Shown here: piece after piece, positions 10,437 to 19,566 of the stretch
Position numbering within the stretch: the stretch's first letter is position 1
Layout of the letters: each line of letters opens with the position of its first letter
Translations under genes and position numbers: made by a program
Assembly: GCF_000308875.1 (NCBI RefSeq)
Contig: NZ_BAGL01000038.1
Location: 1 to 64,000, forward strand
Direction of reading: 5' to 3'
Length of the DNA: 64,000 bases
From: Nocardia transvalensis NBRC 15921
Lineage (GTDB): Bacteria; Actinomycetota; Actinomycetes; Mycobacteriales; Mycobacteriaceae
The notes under the pieces: generated by a model
Told to the model about the DNA's origin: nothing
The model's database searches: none
What the model saw: only the letters and a program-made list of their open reading frames with translations

Positions 10437-11660
10437 ATGACGCCCCCGCACAACTACCTTGCAGTGATCAAGGTCGTCGGTATCGGCGGCGGCGGCGTGA
10501 ATGCCGTCAACCGGATGATCGAACAGGGACTCAAGGGAGTCGAGTTCATCGCGGTCAATACGGACGCGCAGGCCCTGCTGATGAGCGATGCGGACGTCAA
10601 ACTGGACGTAGGTCGTGAACTCACCAGGGGTCTGGGCGCCGGTGCGGATCCGGAGGTGGGCCGCAAGGCCGCCGAGGATCACAAGGACGAGATCGAAGAG
10701 GTGCTCAAGGGCGCCGACATGGTCTTCGTCACCGCCGGTGAGGGCGGCGGCACCGGCACCGGCGGCGCGCCGGTGGTGGCCAGCATCGCCCGCAAGCTGG
10801 GTGCGCTGACCATCGGTGTCGTGACGCGGCCGTTCTCGTTCGAGGGCAAGCGCCGCAGCAACCAGGCCGAGTCGGGGATACAGTCCCTGCGCGAGTCGTG
10901 CGACACCCTGATCGTGATCCCCAACGACCGGCTGCTGCAGCTCGGCGACGCCGCGGTGAGCCTGATGGATGCCTTCCGCTCCGCGGACGAGGTACTACTC
11001 AACGGTGTTCAGGGCATCACCGACCTGATCACCACCCCGGGCCTGATCAACGTCGACTTCGCCGACGTCAAGAGCGTCATGTCCGGTGCGGGCTCGGCGC
11101 TGATGGGCATCGGGTCCTCGCGAGGGGAGGGCCGGTCGGTCAAGGCCGCCGAGTCGGCGATCAACTCCCCGCTGCTGGAGGCGTCCATGGACGGCGCCCA
11201 CGGCGTACTGCTGTCGATCGCGGGCGGATCGGATCTGGGGCTGTTCGAGATCAACGAGGCCGCCTCGCTGGTGCAGGAGGCCGCGCACATCGAGGCCAAC
11301 ATCATCTTCGGCACGGTCATCGACGATTCGCTCGGCGACGAGGTGCGCGTGACGGTGATCGCGGCCGGCTTCGACGGCGGCACCCCCGCCCGGCGGATCG
11401 ACTCCACCGGTCGCTCCACGATCGGCTCGGCCCGCGCCGGCGAACTCGGCTCGGCCTCGACGCGCGGTTCCGACTACAGCAGCACCCGCTCCACGGAGTC
11501 GGCCCCCGCGCCCGCTCCGGTCCAGCGCGGCCCGGCCCCGTCCTACGAGCCCCGCCCGGCCAGCGAGCCGACGGTCGCCCACAACTCCCGCAACCACATC
11601 CAGCCGCCGGACGAGGACACGGACGACGACGTCGACGTGCCGTCGTTCATGCGCCGCTGA
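10437..11660 (+). CDS. ftsZ: FtsZ, tubulin-like division GTPase
   Basis: Forms the cytoplasmic Z-ring that recruits the divisome. It is 407 residues. [13 protein letters not shown] (about 15-27) begins the nucleotide-binding core, and the tubulin signature [12 protein letters not shown] lies near 104-115. A conserved core to about 315 is followed by a Pro/Ser/Arg-rich linker. The acidic C-terminal peptide ending DVPSFMRR is the conserved tail that binds SepF and FtsW in relatives. It has its own leader and a good Shine-Dalgarno, so it can be expressed apart from ftsQ. Confidence 0.98.
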   Translation: MTPPHNYLAVIKVVGIGGGGVNAVNRMIEQGLKGVEFIAVNTDAQALLMSDADVKLDVGRELTRGLGAGADPEVGRKAAEDHKDEIEEVLKGADMVFVTAGEGGGTGTGGAPVVASIARKLGALTIGVVTRPFSFEGKRRSNQAESGIQSLRESCDTLIVIPNDRLLQLGDAAVSLMDAFRSADEVLLNGVQGITDLITTPGLINVDFADVKSVMSGAGSALMGIGSSRGEGRSVKAAESAINSPLLEASMDGAHGVLLSIAGGSDLGLFEINEAASLVQEAAHIEANIIFGTVIDDSLGDEVRVTVIAAGFDGGTPARRIDSTGRSTIGSARAGELGSASTRGSDYSSTRSTESAPAPAPVQRGPAPSYEPRPASEPTVAHNSRNHIQPPDEDTDDDVDVPSFMRR

Positions 11661-11685
11661 ACTCACCCCTATTAATCTCGGGGGT

Positions 11686-12423
11686 ATGACTGCTGCTGCT
11701 TCGGTTCGTGTCCGGCGGGTGACCACCACGCGGGACGGCGGGTTCTCCCGCGCCCCCTACGATTCGTTCAATCTGGGCGACCACGTCGGGGACGATCCGG
11801 AGGCGGTGCGGCGCAACAGGATCCGGCTGGCCGAGGGGATCGGCCTGGCGCCGGAGCGGCTGGTCTGGATGGAACAGGTGCACGGGCGCAACGTCGAGAT
11901 CGTGGACGGGCCGCGCGCCGAACCGGTTCCCGTGACCGACGCGCTGGTCACCACCGTGCCGGGACTCGCGCTGGTCGTGCTGACGGCCGACTGCGTCCCC
12001 ATCCTGCTCTCCGACGACGAGGCCGGGGTGATCGCGGCCGTGCACGCCGGACGGGTGGGCGCGCGCATCGGCATCGTGCCGCGGGTGATCGAGGCGATGG
12101 TCTCGGTCGGCGCGCATCCCGAACGTATCGGAGCCTTCCTGGGTCCGGCGGCGAGCGGTCGCCAGTACGAGGTCCCGGCCGCCATGCGCGACGACGTCGA
12201 GGCGCACCTCCCGGGCAGCGCCACCACCACCGCCAAGGGCACGCCGGGCCTGGATCTGCGCGCGGGGGTCCGCCGCCAGCTCGAGGAGGCGGGCGTCGCG
12301 GGCGTGGCGGTGGACCCGCGCTGCACCATCGAGGACGCCAGGCTCTTCAGCCACCGCCGCGGCGCACCCACCGGCCGCATCGCCGGTGTCGTCTGGATGG
12401 AATCCGAGGCATCCTCGGAGTGA
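11686..12423 (+). CDS. pgeF: PgeF/YfiH-type multicopper-like purine nucleoside phosphorylase domain protein
   Basis: Member of the YfiH/LACC1 family. Characterised members act as purine nucleoside phosphorylases/adenosine deaminases or as PgeF, which corrects misincorporated peptidoglycan residues. It is 245 residues. The metal-site residues are visible: His in QVHGRN, Cys in TADCVPIL, and His in AVHAGRVG, where many bacteria have AVHAGWRG. The gene sits 25 bases after ftsZ, the usual actinobacterial position. The Shine-Dalgarno GGGGG overlaps the right arm of a small dyad (ACCCC 11665-11669/GGGGT 11681-11685). Confidence 0.88.
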   Translation: MTAAASVRVRRVTTTRDGGFSRAPYDSFNLGDHVGDDPEAVRRNRIRLAEGIGLAPERLVWMEQVHGRNVEIVDGPRAEPVPVTDALVTTVPGLALVVLTADCVPILLSDDEAGVIAAVHAGRVGARIGIVPRVIEAMVSVGAHPERIGAFLGPAASGRQYEVPAAMRDDVEAHLPGSATTTAKGTPGLDLRAGVRRQLEEAGVAGVAVDPRCTIEDARLFSHRRGAPTGRIAGVVWMESEASSE

Positions 12424-12432
12424 GCTTGTGGT

Positions 12433-12449
12433 CCCCCTCTTTTCGGGGG
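12433..12449 (+). terminator. Weak stem-loop after pgeF
   Basis: CCCCC (12433-12437) and GGGGG (12445-12449) enclose a 7-base pyrimidine loop, starting 10 bases after the pgeF stop. The stem is short and no long U-tract follows, so termination would be partial at best and read-through into yggS is likely. Confidence 0.3.
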
Positions 12450-12549
12450 CTTGTATCCGCGGCGGCTTTATGAAAATGGCGCGCGGACAATGGACTGCCG
12501 ACACGCCCGGACCATTCGTGATCCGTTTCGCATTCGAGGGAGATGTCCT

Positions 12550-13266
12550 ATGACCCGGACGGCCGAACTGTCCAGCGCCCTGAACGAACTGCTGGCCCGG
12601 ATCGAGGCCGCCTGCCGGGCCGCCGACCGCGATCCGGGCGAGGTCCGGCTGCTGCCGGTGACCAAATTCTTCCCGGCCTCCGACATCGAGATCCTCTACC
12701 GCCTGGGCCGCCGCGAATTCGGCGAATCGCGCGAACAGGAGGCCGGTGCGAAGGTGGCCGATCTGGGACACCTGTCTCAGGTGCGCTGGCACATGATCGG
12801 ACGCCTGCAGCGCAACAAGGCGAAATCGGTCGCACGCTGGGCTTATGCCGTGCATTCGGTGGACAGCGAGCGGCTCGTGACGGCCCTGGACACGGCGACC
12901 GGCGCAGCCCTGGACGCGGGTCACCGCGAGACGACGCTGGAGGTATTACTGCAGGTCAGCCTCGACCGGGATCCGGGCCGCGGCGGCGTGGCCCCGGACG
13001 ACCTGCCGGCTCTGGCCGACCAGGTGGCGAAAGCCGATCACCTGCGGCTGGCGGGCCTGATGGCGATCCCGCCGCTCGACACCGATCCCGAACCCGAATT
13101 CGCCCGCCTGGCAGCGGTGTACGAGCGGTTGCGCCGCGACCATCCGGAGGCGTCCGAACTGTCGGCGGGCATGTCCGGAGATCTGGAGTCCGCGATCCGA
13201 CACGGTTCCACCTGCGTGCGTGTCGGTACCGCCTTGATGGGCACTCGACCGATAACCTCGGGATAG
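12550..13266 (+). CDS. YggS/PLPBP-family pyridoxal-phosphate homeostasis protein
   Basis: PLP-binding fold III protein thought to buffer free PLP and balance vitamin B6 and amino-acid pools. It has no known catalytic role. The ATG at 12550 gives 238 residues, the family length. A TTG at 12451 would add 33 residues with no family similarity. VTKFFPASDI carries the PLP lysine, FGESREQE follows, and the C-terminal CVRVGTALMGTRP is the phosphate-binding end. It lies between pgeF and sepF, its normal place in actinobacteria. Confidence 0.9.
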   Translation: MTRTAELSSALNELLARIEAACRAADRDPGEVRLLPVTKFFPASDIEILYRLGRREFGESREQEAGAKVADLGHLSQVRWHMIGRLQRNKAKSVARWAYAVHSVDSERLVTALDTATGAALDAGHRETTLEVLLQVSLDRDPGRGGVAPDDLPALADQVAKADHLRLAGLMAIPPLDTDPEPEFARLAAVYERLRRDHPEASELSAGMSGDLESAIRHGSTCVRVGTALMGTRPITSG

Positions 13267-13279
13267 CAAACAAACCTCA

Positions 13280-13312
13280 TCAGTCACATTCGAAACATAT
13301 GCTGGTGACTGA
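13280..13312 (+). repeat. 8-bp inverted repeat between yggS and sepF
   Basis: TCAGTCAC (13280-13287) and GTGACTGA (13305-13312) are perfect inverse complements around a 17-base AT-richer loop. The dyad starts 13 bases after the yggS stop. It could be a weak terminator or a binding site for the sepF promoter region, and the sequence does not decide between these. Confidence 0.4.
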
Positions 13313-13374
13313 CGGGGAATGAGCAGGACTTACCACCCCAGGCCAACCGGGTGCCGTAGGAAGGTCGACCAGGA

Positions 13375-13453
13375 TGAGCGAGCGCAGCGAGCGAGAGTTC
13401 ACCGCAGCCACGAGCGTGCTCGTGCTGGAGCTTAGTGCTAGCGAGGTGGGAGT
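13375..13453 (+). repeat. 79-bp two-hairpin leader element, copy upstream of sepF
   Basis: Colinear partner of the element upstream of ftsW, ending at the base before the sepF ATG. The first 20 bases match the ftsW copy at 18 positions. The first hairpin is CACGAGC/GCTCGTG with a 2-base loop (13409-13424). The second is GCTGG/CTAGC with a 9-base loop and one G-U pair. Both arms differ from the ftsW copy yet still pair. The end, GAGGTGGGAGT, supplies the Shine-Dalgarno sequence. Confidence 0.75.
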
Positions 13454-14242
13454 ATGAGTACGCTGCATCGATTCAAGGCCTACTTCGGCATGGTCCCGCT
13501 CGAGGAGTACGAGGACGACTACGTCGACGACCGCGGCCCCCGGGGTGTCGACGACCGCGGCATGCGGCATCCTCGCGATTTCCCCGAATCCCGGTACGAC
13601 AGCGGTCGTTCCCGGTTCGGCGACGATCGCTACGACGAGCCCGGCTATCCGGAACCGGCCTACAAGGCCCCTTATCAGCCCGGCTACACCGTCGCCCGGC
13701 GCGACGACTACTCCGAGGAGTCCTACGCCGACGACCGGTACGAGCCGCCGCGCCGTCCCACCCGTATCGACTCCGCCCCCTCGGGCCGTGGCCGGTCCGG
13801 CGACCGTCTCGGCGGGGGAACGCCGATGGTGCGCGGTACCACGCACGGCGCACTCGCGGTCGACCCGGAGGCCGAGCGCAGGATGGAAGAGCGGCGGATG
13901 GAGGAGCGGGCCCGCTTCGAACCGGCACCGCGCCGCGCGCCGGTCTTCGAGGACGGAGGCCCCTTGTCCAAGATCACGACGCTCCGCCCCCGGACCTACG
14001 CCGAGGCCGCCATCATCGGTGAGCGCTTCCGCGACGGCACGCCGGTGATCATGGACCTGGTCGAGATGAGCAACGCCGACGCCCGCCGGCTGGTCGATTT
14101 CGCGGCCGGCCTGGCGTTCGCGCTGCGCGGCTCGTTCGACAAGGTGGCGACCAAGGTGTTCCTGCTCTCACCCTCGGATGTGGACGTATCGGCCGAGGAG
14201 CGTCGCCGGATCGCCGAAACCGGCTTCTACAACCAGAAATAG
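13454..14242 (+). CDS. sepF: SepF, FtsZ membrane anchor
   Basis: Cell-division protein that anchors FtsZ filaments to the membrane and is essential in actinobacteria lacking FtsA. It is 262 residues. The N-terminus [14 protein letters not shown] can form the short amphipathic membrane-binding helix. A long acidic, Tyr/Arg-rich, probably disordered linker follows (about 18-165). The SepF core lies near 173-255 ([20 protein letters not shown] and [11 protein letters not shown]). The start is set by GGTGGGAGT just upstream, inside the 79-bp element. Its FtsZ partner is 1.8 kb upstream. Confidence 0.95.
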   Translation: MSTLHRFKAYFGMVPLEEYEDDYVDDRGPRGVDDRGMRHPRDFPESRYDSGRSRFGDDRYDEPGYPEPAYKAPYQPGYTVARRDDYSEESYADDRYEPPRRPTRIDSAPSGRGRSGDRLGGGTPMVRGTTHGALAVDPEAERRMEERRMEERARFEPAPRRAPVFEDGGPLSKITTLRPRTYAEAAIIGERFRDGTPVIMDLVEMSNADARRLVDFAAGLAFALRGSFDKVATKVFLLSPSDVDVSAEERRRIAETGFYNQK

Positions 14243-14367
14243 CGTTGCCGCCGGGGTCTGGCGTCGCGGCCGCCGCCCCGGACGACACGCCGCGCACGGG
14301 GGAGTGACGCCGCGATCCGACGGCGCGGGGAGTTTGCAGGACACCGATTCTGAGGCAAAGTGGTCTG

Positions 14368-14664
14368 GTGGCCTTGTTCCAGGTGCTGTATGTACTCCTG
14401 TTCCTCTTCTGGCTGTTGTTGATCAGCCGAGTGATCGTCGAGTTCATCCGTAACTTCGCTCGCGACTGGCACCCCCGCGGAGCGGTCGCGGTCGTCCTGG
14501 AGGTGATCTTCACGATCACCGACCCCCCGGTGAAACTCCTGAGGCGCCTGATACCTCCGGTGAACCTGGGAGGAATTCGACTGGATCTGTCCATTATGGT
14601 GCTGCTTTTCATCGTGTTCATCTTGATGTCGGTGACCAGCAGGCTCGGGCAGCCCGTCGTGTAG
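14368..14664 (+). CDS. YggT-family membrane protein
   Basis: Small integral membrane protein of 98 residues with two hydrophobic segments (about 3-25 and 71-90) separated by an amphipathic region with TITDPPVKLLRRLIP, the YggT signature. The GTG start at 14368 follows a 125-base gap after sepF. YggT genes sit between sepF and divIVA in most actinobacteria and many Firmicutes, and a role at the envelope or in osmotic stress has been proposed. No catalytic residues are evident. Confidence 0.88.
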   Translation: MALFQVLYVLLFLFWLLLISRVIVEFIRNFARDWHPRGAVAVVLEVIFTITDPPVKLLRRLIPPVNLGGIRLDLSIMVLLFIVFILMSVTSRLGQPVV

Positions 14665-14666
14665 GT

Positions 14667-14716
14667 GTGACAGAATGGGCCGAGAACAATAGCTTGCTAG
14701 ATCTACCGCTAGATCT
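14667..14716 (+). promoter_or_regulatory. Candidate wag31 promoter with 9-base direct repeat
   Basis: GTGACA (14667-14672) and TAGCTT (14690-14695) form a -35/-10 pair with a 17-base spacer, just after the yggT stop. Two copies of GCTAGATCT follow at 14696-14704 and 14708-14716, on one DNA face (12 bases apart). They would fall at or just after the start site. Function is inferred. Confidence 0.4.
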
Positions 14717-14743
14717 CCGTACGAAGCGTGAAGGGATCCTTCC

Positions 14744-15577
14744 ATGCCGCTGACCCCAGCCGATGTGCACAACGTCGCGTTCAGCAAACCGCCGATCGGG
14801 AAGCGCGGCTACAACGAGGACGAAGTCGACGCCTTCCTCGACCTGGTCGAGCAGGAGCTCTCACGCCTCATCGAGGAGAACGCGGACCTGCGCCAGCGGG
14901 TTGCCGAGCTCGATTCCGAGCTGGTAGAGGCCAAGAAGGCGCCGCGCCCGGCGCCGCAGGCCGTGAAACCGGTTCCGCCGCAGCCCGAACCGCCCAAACC
15001 GGCTCCCGTGCCCCCGCCGGTCCCGGTTCCGGCGGCTCCGCCCGCCGCTCCCAAGGACGCCGCGGACGCGAATCTGCAGGCCGCCAAGGTCCTCAGCCTG
15101 GCGCAGGAGATGGCCGACCGCCTCACCAGCGACGCCAAGACCGAGGCCGAGCAGCTGCTGTCCAACGCCCGAGCAAACTCGGAGCGACTGGTCAGTGACG
15201 CGCGCACCCGCTCGGACGGCATGGTCGCCGAGGCCCGCCAGAAGGCCGAGACCATGCTCTCGGACGCGCAGACCCGCTCCGACAACCAGCTGCGCCAGGC
15301 CAAGGAGAAGGCCGACGCGCTGCAGGCCGACGCCGAGCGCAAGCACACCGAGATCATGGCGACCATCACCCAGCAGCGCAGCGTGCTGGAGAGCCGGATC
15401 GAGCAGCTGAAGACCTTCGAGCGCGAGTACCGCGTGCGGCTGAAGTCCTACCTGGAGTCGCAGCTCGAGGAGCTGGAGAATCGTGGTTCGGCGGTCCCGG
15501 TGGACGGCGGCGAGGCCTTCGACGGAGCAGGCGCCAACAACCACGCGCCCGCGTCGTTCGCCAAGGGCGGCAAGTAG
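14744..15577 (+). CDS. wag31: Wag31/DivIVA, polar growth and septum-site coiled-coil protein
   Basis: Actinobacterial DivIVA that marks curved membrane at cell poles and organises tip growth. It is 277 residues. The DivIVA N-terminal lipid-binding domain spans about 1-65 ([19 protein letters not shown]). A Pro/Val/Ala-rich linker (about 66-108) follows, then a long coiled coil (about 112-245) rich in Ala, Glu, Lys and Arg with repeating SDA.TRSD-like segments. It ends the division cluster, as in mycobacteria. The Shine-Dalgarno is GAAGGGATCC. Confidence 0.96.
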   Translation: MPLTPADVHNVAFSKPPIGKRGYNEDEVDAFLDLVEQELSRLIEENADLRQRVAELDSELVEAKKAPRPAPQAVKPVPPQPEPPKPAPVPPPVPVPAAPPAAPKDAADANLQAAKVLSLAQEMADRLTSDAKTEAEQLLSNARANSERLVSDARTRSDGMVAEARQKAETMLSDAQTRSDNQLRQAKEKADALQADAERKHTEIMATITQQRSVLESRIEQLKTFEREYRVRLKSYLESQLEELENRGSAVPVDGGEAFDGAGANNHAPASFAKGGK

Positions 15578-15693
15578 TTCAACCGTTCCGTTCGAATCGC
15601 CCGCCGGCTCCGCGGCCGTGCCGGTTTCGGCGTGCTGCGTAGTCGTGTGGTCCGGAAGACGGTCGAGCCACCTGGCCCGCCGAGGGGGTGACC

Positions 15694-15897
15694 ATGCTCG
15701 TTCTGACGCTCGTCCTGGCCGCGATCGGATTCGCCCTGCTGGTGACCGCGCTGACCACCGGATCGGTGGTCTGGGCGTGGGGCTGCATCGTCGTCTGTGT
15801 CATCGGCGCCGTATTGCTACTGGTGAGTGCGCTGTCCATGCGCGATTCCGACGACGACGATTCGTCGTCGCGTCCCGGCCGGCATGCCAAGCGATGA
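15694..15897 (+). CDS. Small two-helix membrane protein, unknown function
   Basis: 67 residues from an ATG placed 5 bases after GAGGGGG. A GTG two codons earlier lies inside that Shine-Dalgarno and is less likely. Two hydrophobic segments (about 2-22 and 27-48) are followed by an acidic stretch (DSDDDDSSS) and a basic tail (RPGRHAKR), which is probably cytoplasmic. Small membrane proteins are common next to wag31 in relatives, but I cannot assign a family. Confidence 0.7.
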   Translation: MLVLTLVLAAIGFALLVTALTTGSVVWAWGCIVVCVIGAVLLLVSALSMRDSDDDDSSSRPGRHAKR

Positions 15898-15972
15898 GTC
15901 CGGCCGATCGCCGGTCCGGCCGCTGGACGGGCCACGCCGATGGGGCCCGAAAACTAGTTTGCCCACTCTGGC

Positions 15973-15978
15973 TACAAT
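15973..15978 (+). promoter_or_regulatory. Candidate -10 of the ileS leader
   Basis: TACAAT lies about 12 bases before the start of the T-box stem region and fits the actinobacterial TAnnnT -10 motif. The -35 region at 17 bases (AAAACT) is poor. Confidence 0.45.
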
Positions 15979-15990
15979 CAAACCTGTAGA

Positions 15991-16232
15991 ACGGCAGTGA
16001 TCCGGCTATCACCGGGGAGTCTTCGGAAGAACGGCGCGGGTCTCCGACCGCGCGCTCAGTAGAACCGAACGGGAGAGCCCGTCACAGCTCACGACGAGAG
16101 GTCCGGAACGCACGGCCGCACGACGGCAGGCTCCGGACAAGCGGGGTGGTACCGCGGTCCCGGCGTAAAGACGCCGGAATCGTCCCCGTGCCCACGCAGC
16201 GCCCGCACCGGGGCGCCCGGCACGAGGAGACC
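15991..16232 (+). promoter_or_regulatory. T-box riboswitch in the ileS leader (translational type)
   Basis: The leader senses uncharged tRNA-Ile. The specifier ATC is read at 16008-16010 (context GGCTATCACCGG). AGTAGAACCGAACGGG at 16059-16074 matches the conserved stem II region of actinobacterial T-boxes. GTCCGGA (16101-16107) pairs with TCCGGAC (16132-16138). The T-box GGGGTGGTACCGCG lies at 16143-16156, and its TGGT can pair with the tRNA ACCA end. A hairpin CCGGCGT/ACGCCGG (16160-16177) follows. There is no U-tract terminator. The region runs to the Shine-Dalgarno GAGGAGA (16224-16230), so control of translation is likely. Confidence 0.9.
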
Positions 16233-16242
16233 ACTGCCCGTT

Positions 16243-19200
16243 ATGGCGGATCAGACATCCCCCAGCAACGCCACCTCCCAGGAGACGCCCGCCTACCCGC
16301 GCGCCGACCTAGGCGCCGGCGGCCAGGTGTCGTTCCCCGATCTGGAGCGGCGCGTACTCGACTACTGGGCCGCCGACGACACCTTCCGTGCCAGCATCGA
16401 GAACCGTTCCGGCGCACCGGAGTTCGTCTTCTACGACGGACCGCCGTTCGCCAACGGGTTGCCGCATTACGGCCATCTGCTCACCGGATACGTGAAGGAT
16501 TTGATCCCACGTTTTCAGACGATGCGCGGGAAGAAGGTCGAGCGGCGCTTCGGCTGGGACACCCACGGGCTGCCCGCGGAAATCGAAGCGGAGAAGCAGC
16601 TCGGTATCACGGACAAATCACAGATCGATGAGATGGGGCTTGCGGAATTCAATGCCGCATGCAAATCGTCTGTGCTGCGTTACACCAATGAGTGGCGCGC
16701 GTATGTGACTCGTCAGGCCCGCTGGGTGGACTTCGACAACGACTACAAGACCCTCGATCCCGACTTCATGGAGTCGGTCATGTGGGCATTCAAGTCGCTG
16801 CACGACAAGGGTCTGGTCTACCAGGGCTTCCGGGTGCTGCCCTACAGCTGGTACGAGCAGACCCCGCTGTCCAACCAGGAGTCCCGCCTGGACGACGCCT
16901 ACCGCATGCGCCAGGATCCGGCGGTCACGGTCCGCATGCCCCTGAGCGTGCCCGCCGACCACCCGCTGCATCAGCTCGACGGCGCGAGCGCGCTGATCTG
17001 GACGACGACGCCGTGGACGCTGCCGTCCAACCTGGCCATCGCGGTCCACCCCGACCTGACGTACGCCCAGGTCCGCGGCCAGGACGGCGAGCGGTATCTG
17101 CTGGCGGCCGAACGGGTCTCGCACTACGCGCGCGAGCTGGGCGACGATCCGGAGGTCCTCTCGGAGCATTCCGGGGCCGCCTTGGCCGACCTGCGCTACA
17201 CCCCGCCGTTCGACTTCTTCGCCGGGCATCCGGGCGCATTCCGGGTATTGAACGCCGACTACGTCACCACCGACTCCGGCACCGGCGTCGTGCATCTGGC
17301 GCCGGCCTTCGGCGAGGAGGATATGGCGGTCGCGTCCGAGGCGGGCATCGACCTGGTGCAGCCGCTGGACCAGGGCGGCAAGTTCACCTCGATGGTGCCG
17401 CCGTACGAGGGCCTGATGGTGTTCGACGCCAACCCGGTCATCATCAAGGACCTCAAGGCGGCCGGAAAGCTGTTGCGGCACGAGACGATCGAGCACTCCT
17501 ATCCGCACAGCTGGCGCTCCGGCCAGCCGCTGATCTACATGGCGGTGCCGTCCTGGTTCGTCGCGGTCACCAAGTTCCGCGACCGGATGGTGGAGCTGAA
17601 CCAGCAGATCAGTTGGGTGCCCGAGCACATCCGCGACGGCCAGTTCGGCAAGTGGCTCGAGAACGCGCGCGACTGGAACATCAGCCGCAACCGTTACTGG
17701 GGCGCGCCGATCCCGGTGTGGGTGTCCGACAACCCGGATTACCCGCGCGTCGACGTGTACGGCTCGCTGGACCAGCTCGAGCGGGACTTCGGCACGCGGC
17801 CCGCGGATCTGCACCGCCCGGCCATCGATGAGCTGGTGCGGCCGAATCCCGACGACCCGACCGGCGAGTCGATGATGCGGCGCGTGCCGGAGGTCCTGGA
17901 CTGCTGGTTCGAGTCCGGGTCGATGCCCTACGCCCAGGTGCACTACCCGTTCGAGAACAAGGAGTGGTTCGAGGGAACGCACGACGAGAAGGCGCACAGC
18001 CCCGGCGATTTCATCGTCGAGTACAACGGGCAGACCCGCGGCTGGTTCTACAACCTGCACGTGCTGTCGACGGCCCTGTTCGACCGGCCGGCGTTCAAAT
18101 CCGTGGTGGCGCACGGCATCGTGCTCGGCGACGACGGGCTCAAGATGTCCAAGTCCAAGGGCAACTACCCGGACGTCAACGAGGTGTTCGACCGCGACGG
18201 CTCCGACGCCATGCGGTGGTTCCTGATGGCCTCGCCGGTGCTGCGCGGCGGCAACCTGATCGTCACCGAGCGCGGCATCCGCGAGGGCGTGAGCCACGCG
18301 CTGCGGCCGCTGTGGAACGCCTGGACATTCCTGCAGCTGTACGCCTCGGAACCCGGTGTGTGGCGGACCGATTCGCAGCATGTGCTGGACCGGTACATCC
18401 TGGCCAAGCTGGCCGCCACGCGCGACGCGATGACCGACGCGCTCGAGGTCTACGACATCGCGACCGCCTGCGAGGAGCTGCGCGCGTTCGCCGACGCGCT
18501 CACCAATTGGTATGTGCGCCGGTCGCGCTCGCGGTTCTGGGACGAGGACCGCGACGCCATCGACACCCTGCACACGGTGCTGGAGGTGACGACCCGGCTC
18601 GCGGCCCCGCTGCTGCCGCTGGTCACCGAGGTGATCTGGCGTGGGCTGACCGGGGGCCGCTCGGTGCATCTGGCCGACTGGCCCGCCGCCGCCGAATTGC
18701 CGCAGGACGCGGAGCTGGTCTCGGCGATGGACGAGGTGCGTGCGGTGTGCTCGACGGCGCTGAGCCTGCGCAAGGCCCGGAACCTGCGGGTGCGCCTGCC
18801 GCTGTCGGAACTCACCATCGCCGCGCCCGACGCCGATCGGCTCGCGCCGTTCGCGGATCTGGTCGCCGACGAGGTCAACGTCAAGCGCGTCGACCTCACC
18901 GGTGATGTCGCCGCGCACGGCCGGTTCGAACTGGTCGTCAACGCTCGCGCCGCCGGCCCGCGGCTGGGCAAGCAGGTGCAGACGGTGATCAAGGCGGTCA
19001 AGGCCGGGGAGTGGTCGGAGAGCCCGGAGGGCGTCGTCAGCGCCGCCGGTATCGAGCTGCTGCCCGAGGAGTACACCCAGCGCCTGGTGGCCGCCGAACC
19101 CGAATCCACCGCCGCCCTGCCCGGCAATGCCGGTCTGGTGGTGCTGAATTCGGAGGTCACCGAGGAACTGGAGGCCGAGGGCTGGGCCCGCGACCTCATC

Positions 19201-19416
19201 CGTGACCTCCAGGAGACGCGGAAGTCCCTGGGCCTGGACGTCTCCGACCGCATCACGGTCGTCCTCGACGTCCCCGCCGACCGCAAGGCCTGGGCCGAAA
19301 CCCACCGCGACCTGATCGCGGGCGAGGTCCTCGCCACCACCCTCACCTTCGGCGACCCCGGCCCCGACGCCGCCGAGGTAGTGGGCGGAACCCGCGTCAC
19401 CATCACAAAGGCATAG
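16243..19416 (+). CDS. ileS: Isoleucyl-tRNA synthetase
   Basis: Class I aminoacyl-tRNA synthetase that charges tRNA-Ile and edits valine. It is 1057 residues, closer to the long, eukaryote-like IleS type than to the roughly 940-residue E. coli type. The HIGH-type motif is HYGH within [13 protein letters not shown] (about 67-79), GWDTHGLP follows, and KMSKS lies near 635. [10 protein letters not shown] belongs to the editing domain, and CWFESGSMP is also visible. The start ATG lies 12 bases after GAGGAGA, a long spacing consistent with a structured leader. The long IleS type is associated with natural mupirocin tolerance, which is not tested here. Confidence 0.97.
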   Translation: MADQTSPSNATSQETPAYPRADLGAGGQVSFPDLERRVLDYWAADDTFRASIENRSGAPEFVFYDGPPFANGLPHYGHLLTGYVKDLIPRFQTMRGKKVERRFGWDTHGLPAEIEAEKQLGITDKSQIDEMGLAEFNAACKSSVLRYTNEWRAYVTRQARWVDFDNDYKTLDPDFMESVMWAFKSLHDKGLVYQGFRVLPYSWYEQTPLSNQESRLDDAYRMRQDPAVTVRMPLSVPADHPLHQLDGASALIWTTTPWTLPSNLAIAVHPDLTYAQVRGQDGERYLLAAERVSHYARELGDDPEVLSEHSGAALADLRYTPPFDFFAGHPGAFRVLNADYVTTDSGTGVVHLAPAFGEEDMAVASEAGIDLVQPLDQGGKFTSMVPPYEGLMVFDANPVIIKDLKAAGKLLRHETIEHSYPHSWRSGQPLIYMAVPSWFVAVTKFRDRMVELNQQISWVPEHIRDGQFGKWLENARDWNISRNRYWGAPIPVWVSDNPDYPRVDVYGSLDQLERDFGTRPADLHRPAIDELVRPNPDDPTGESMMRRVPEVLDCWFESGSMPYAQVHYPFENKEWFEGTHDEKAHSPGDFIVEYNGQTRGWFYNLHVLSTALFDRPAFKSVVAHGIVLGDDGLKMSKSKGNYPDVNEVFDRDGSDAMRWFLMASPVLRGGNLIVTERGIREGVSHALRPLWNAWTFLQLYASEPGVWRTDSQHVLDRYILAKLAATRDAMTDALEVYDIATACEELRAFADALTNWYVRRSRSRFWDEDRDAIDTLHTVLEVTTRLAAPLLPLVTEVIWRGLTGGRSVHLADWPAAAELPQDAELVSAMDEVRAVCSTALSLRKARNLRVRLPLSELTIAAPDADRLAPFADLVADEVNVKRVDLTGDVAAHGRFELVVNARAAGPRLGKQVQTVIKAVKAGEWSESPEGVVSAAGIELLPEEYTQRLVAAEPESTAALPGNAGLVVLNSEVTEELEAEGWARDLIRDLQETRKSLGLDVSDRITVVLDVPADRKAWAETHRDLIAGEVLATTLTFGDPGPDAAEVVGGTRVTITKA

Positions 19417-19465
19417 GCCCGCCAGGCACCCCGCCGCAGGCACTGCCCCGTCAGGCACCTCGCCG

Positions 19466-19503
19466 CTTGGGTTTCCGGCATGCTTTTGGCCGGAAACCCA
19501 AGC
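19466..19503. repeat. Dispersed palindrome, copy 1 (14-bp arms)
   Basis: CTTGGGTTTCCGGC (19466-19479) and GCCGGAAACCCAAG (19489-19502) pair perfectly around the loop ATGCTTTTG, the reverse complement of the conserved CAAAAGCRY core. It lies 50 bases after ileS and before the 3' end of the convergent lipase pseudogene, so it may also terminate transcription. It has the longest arms of the seven copies. Confidence 0.8.
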
Positions 19504-19515
19504 GACCGAGGGGGA

Positions 19516-19538
19516 TCCCGGCCAAAAGCGTGCCGGGA
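19516..19538. repeat. Dispersed palindrome, copy 2
   Basis: TCCCGGC (19516-19522), loop CAAAAGCGT, GCCGGGA (19532-19538). It is in the opposite orientation to copy 1 and 13 bases away, so the two copies form a pair in the ileS/lipase gap. Confidence 0.75.
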
Positions 19539-19566
19539 AACTATGGCCTCGGTGCTGTGGTCATCC

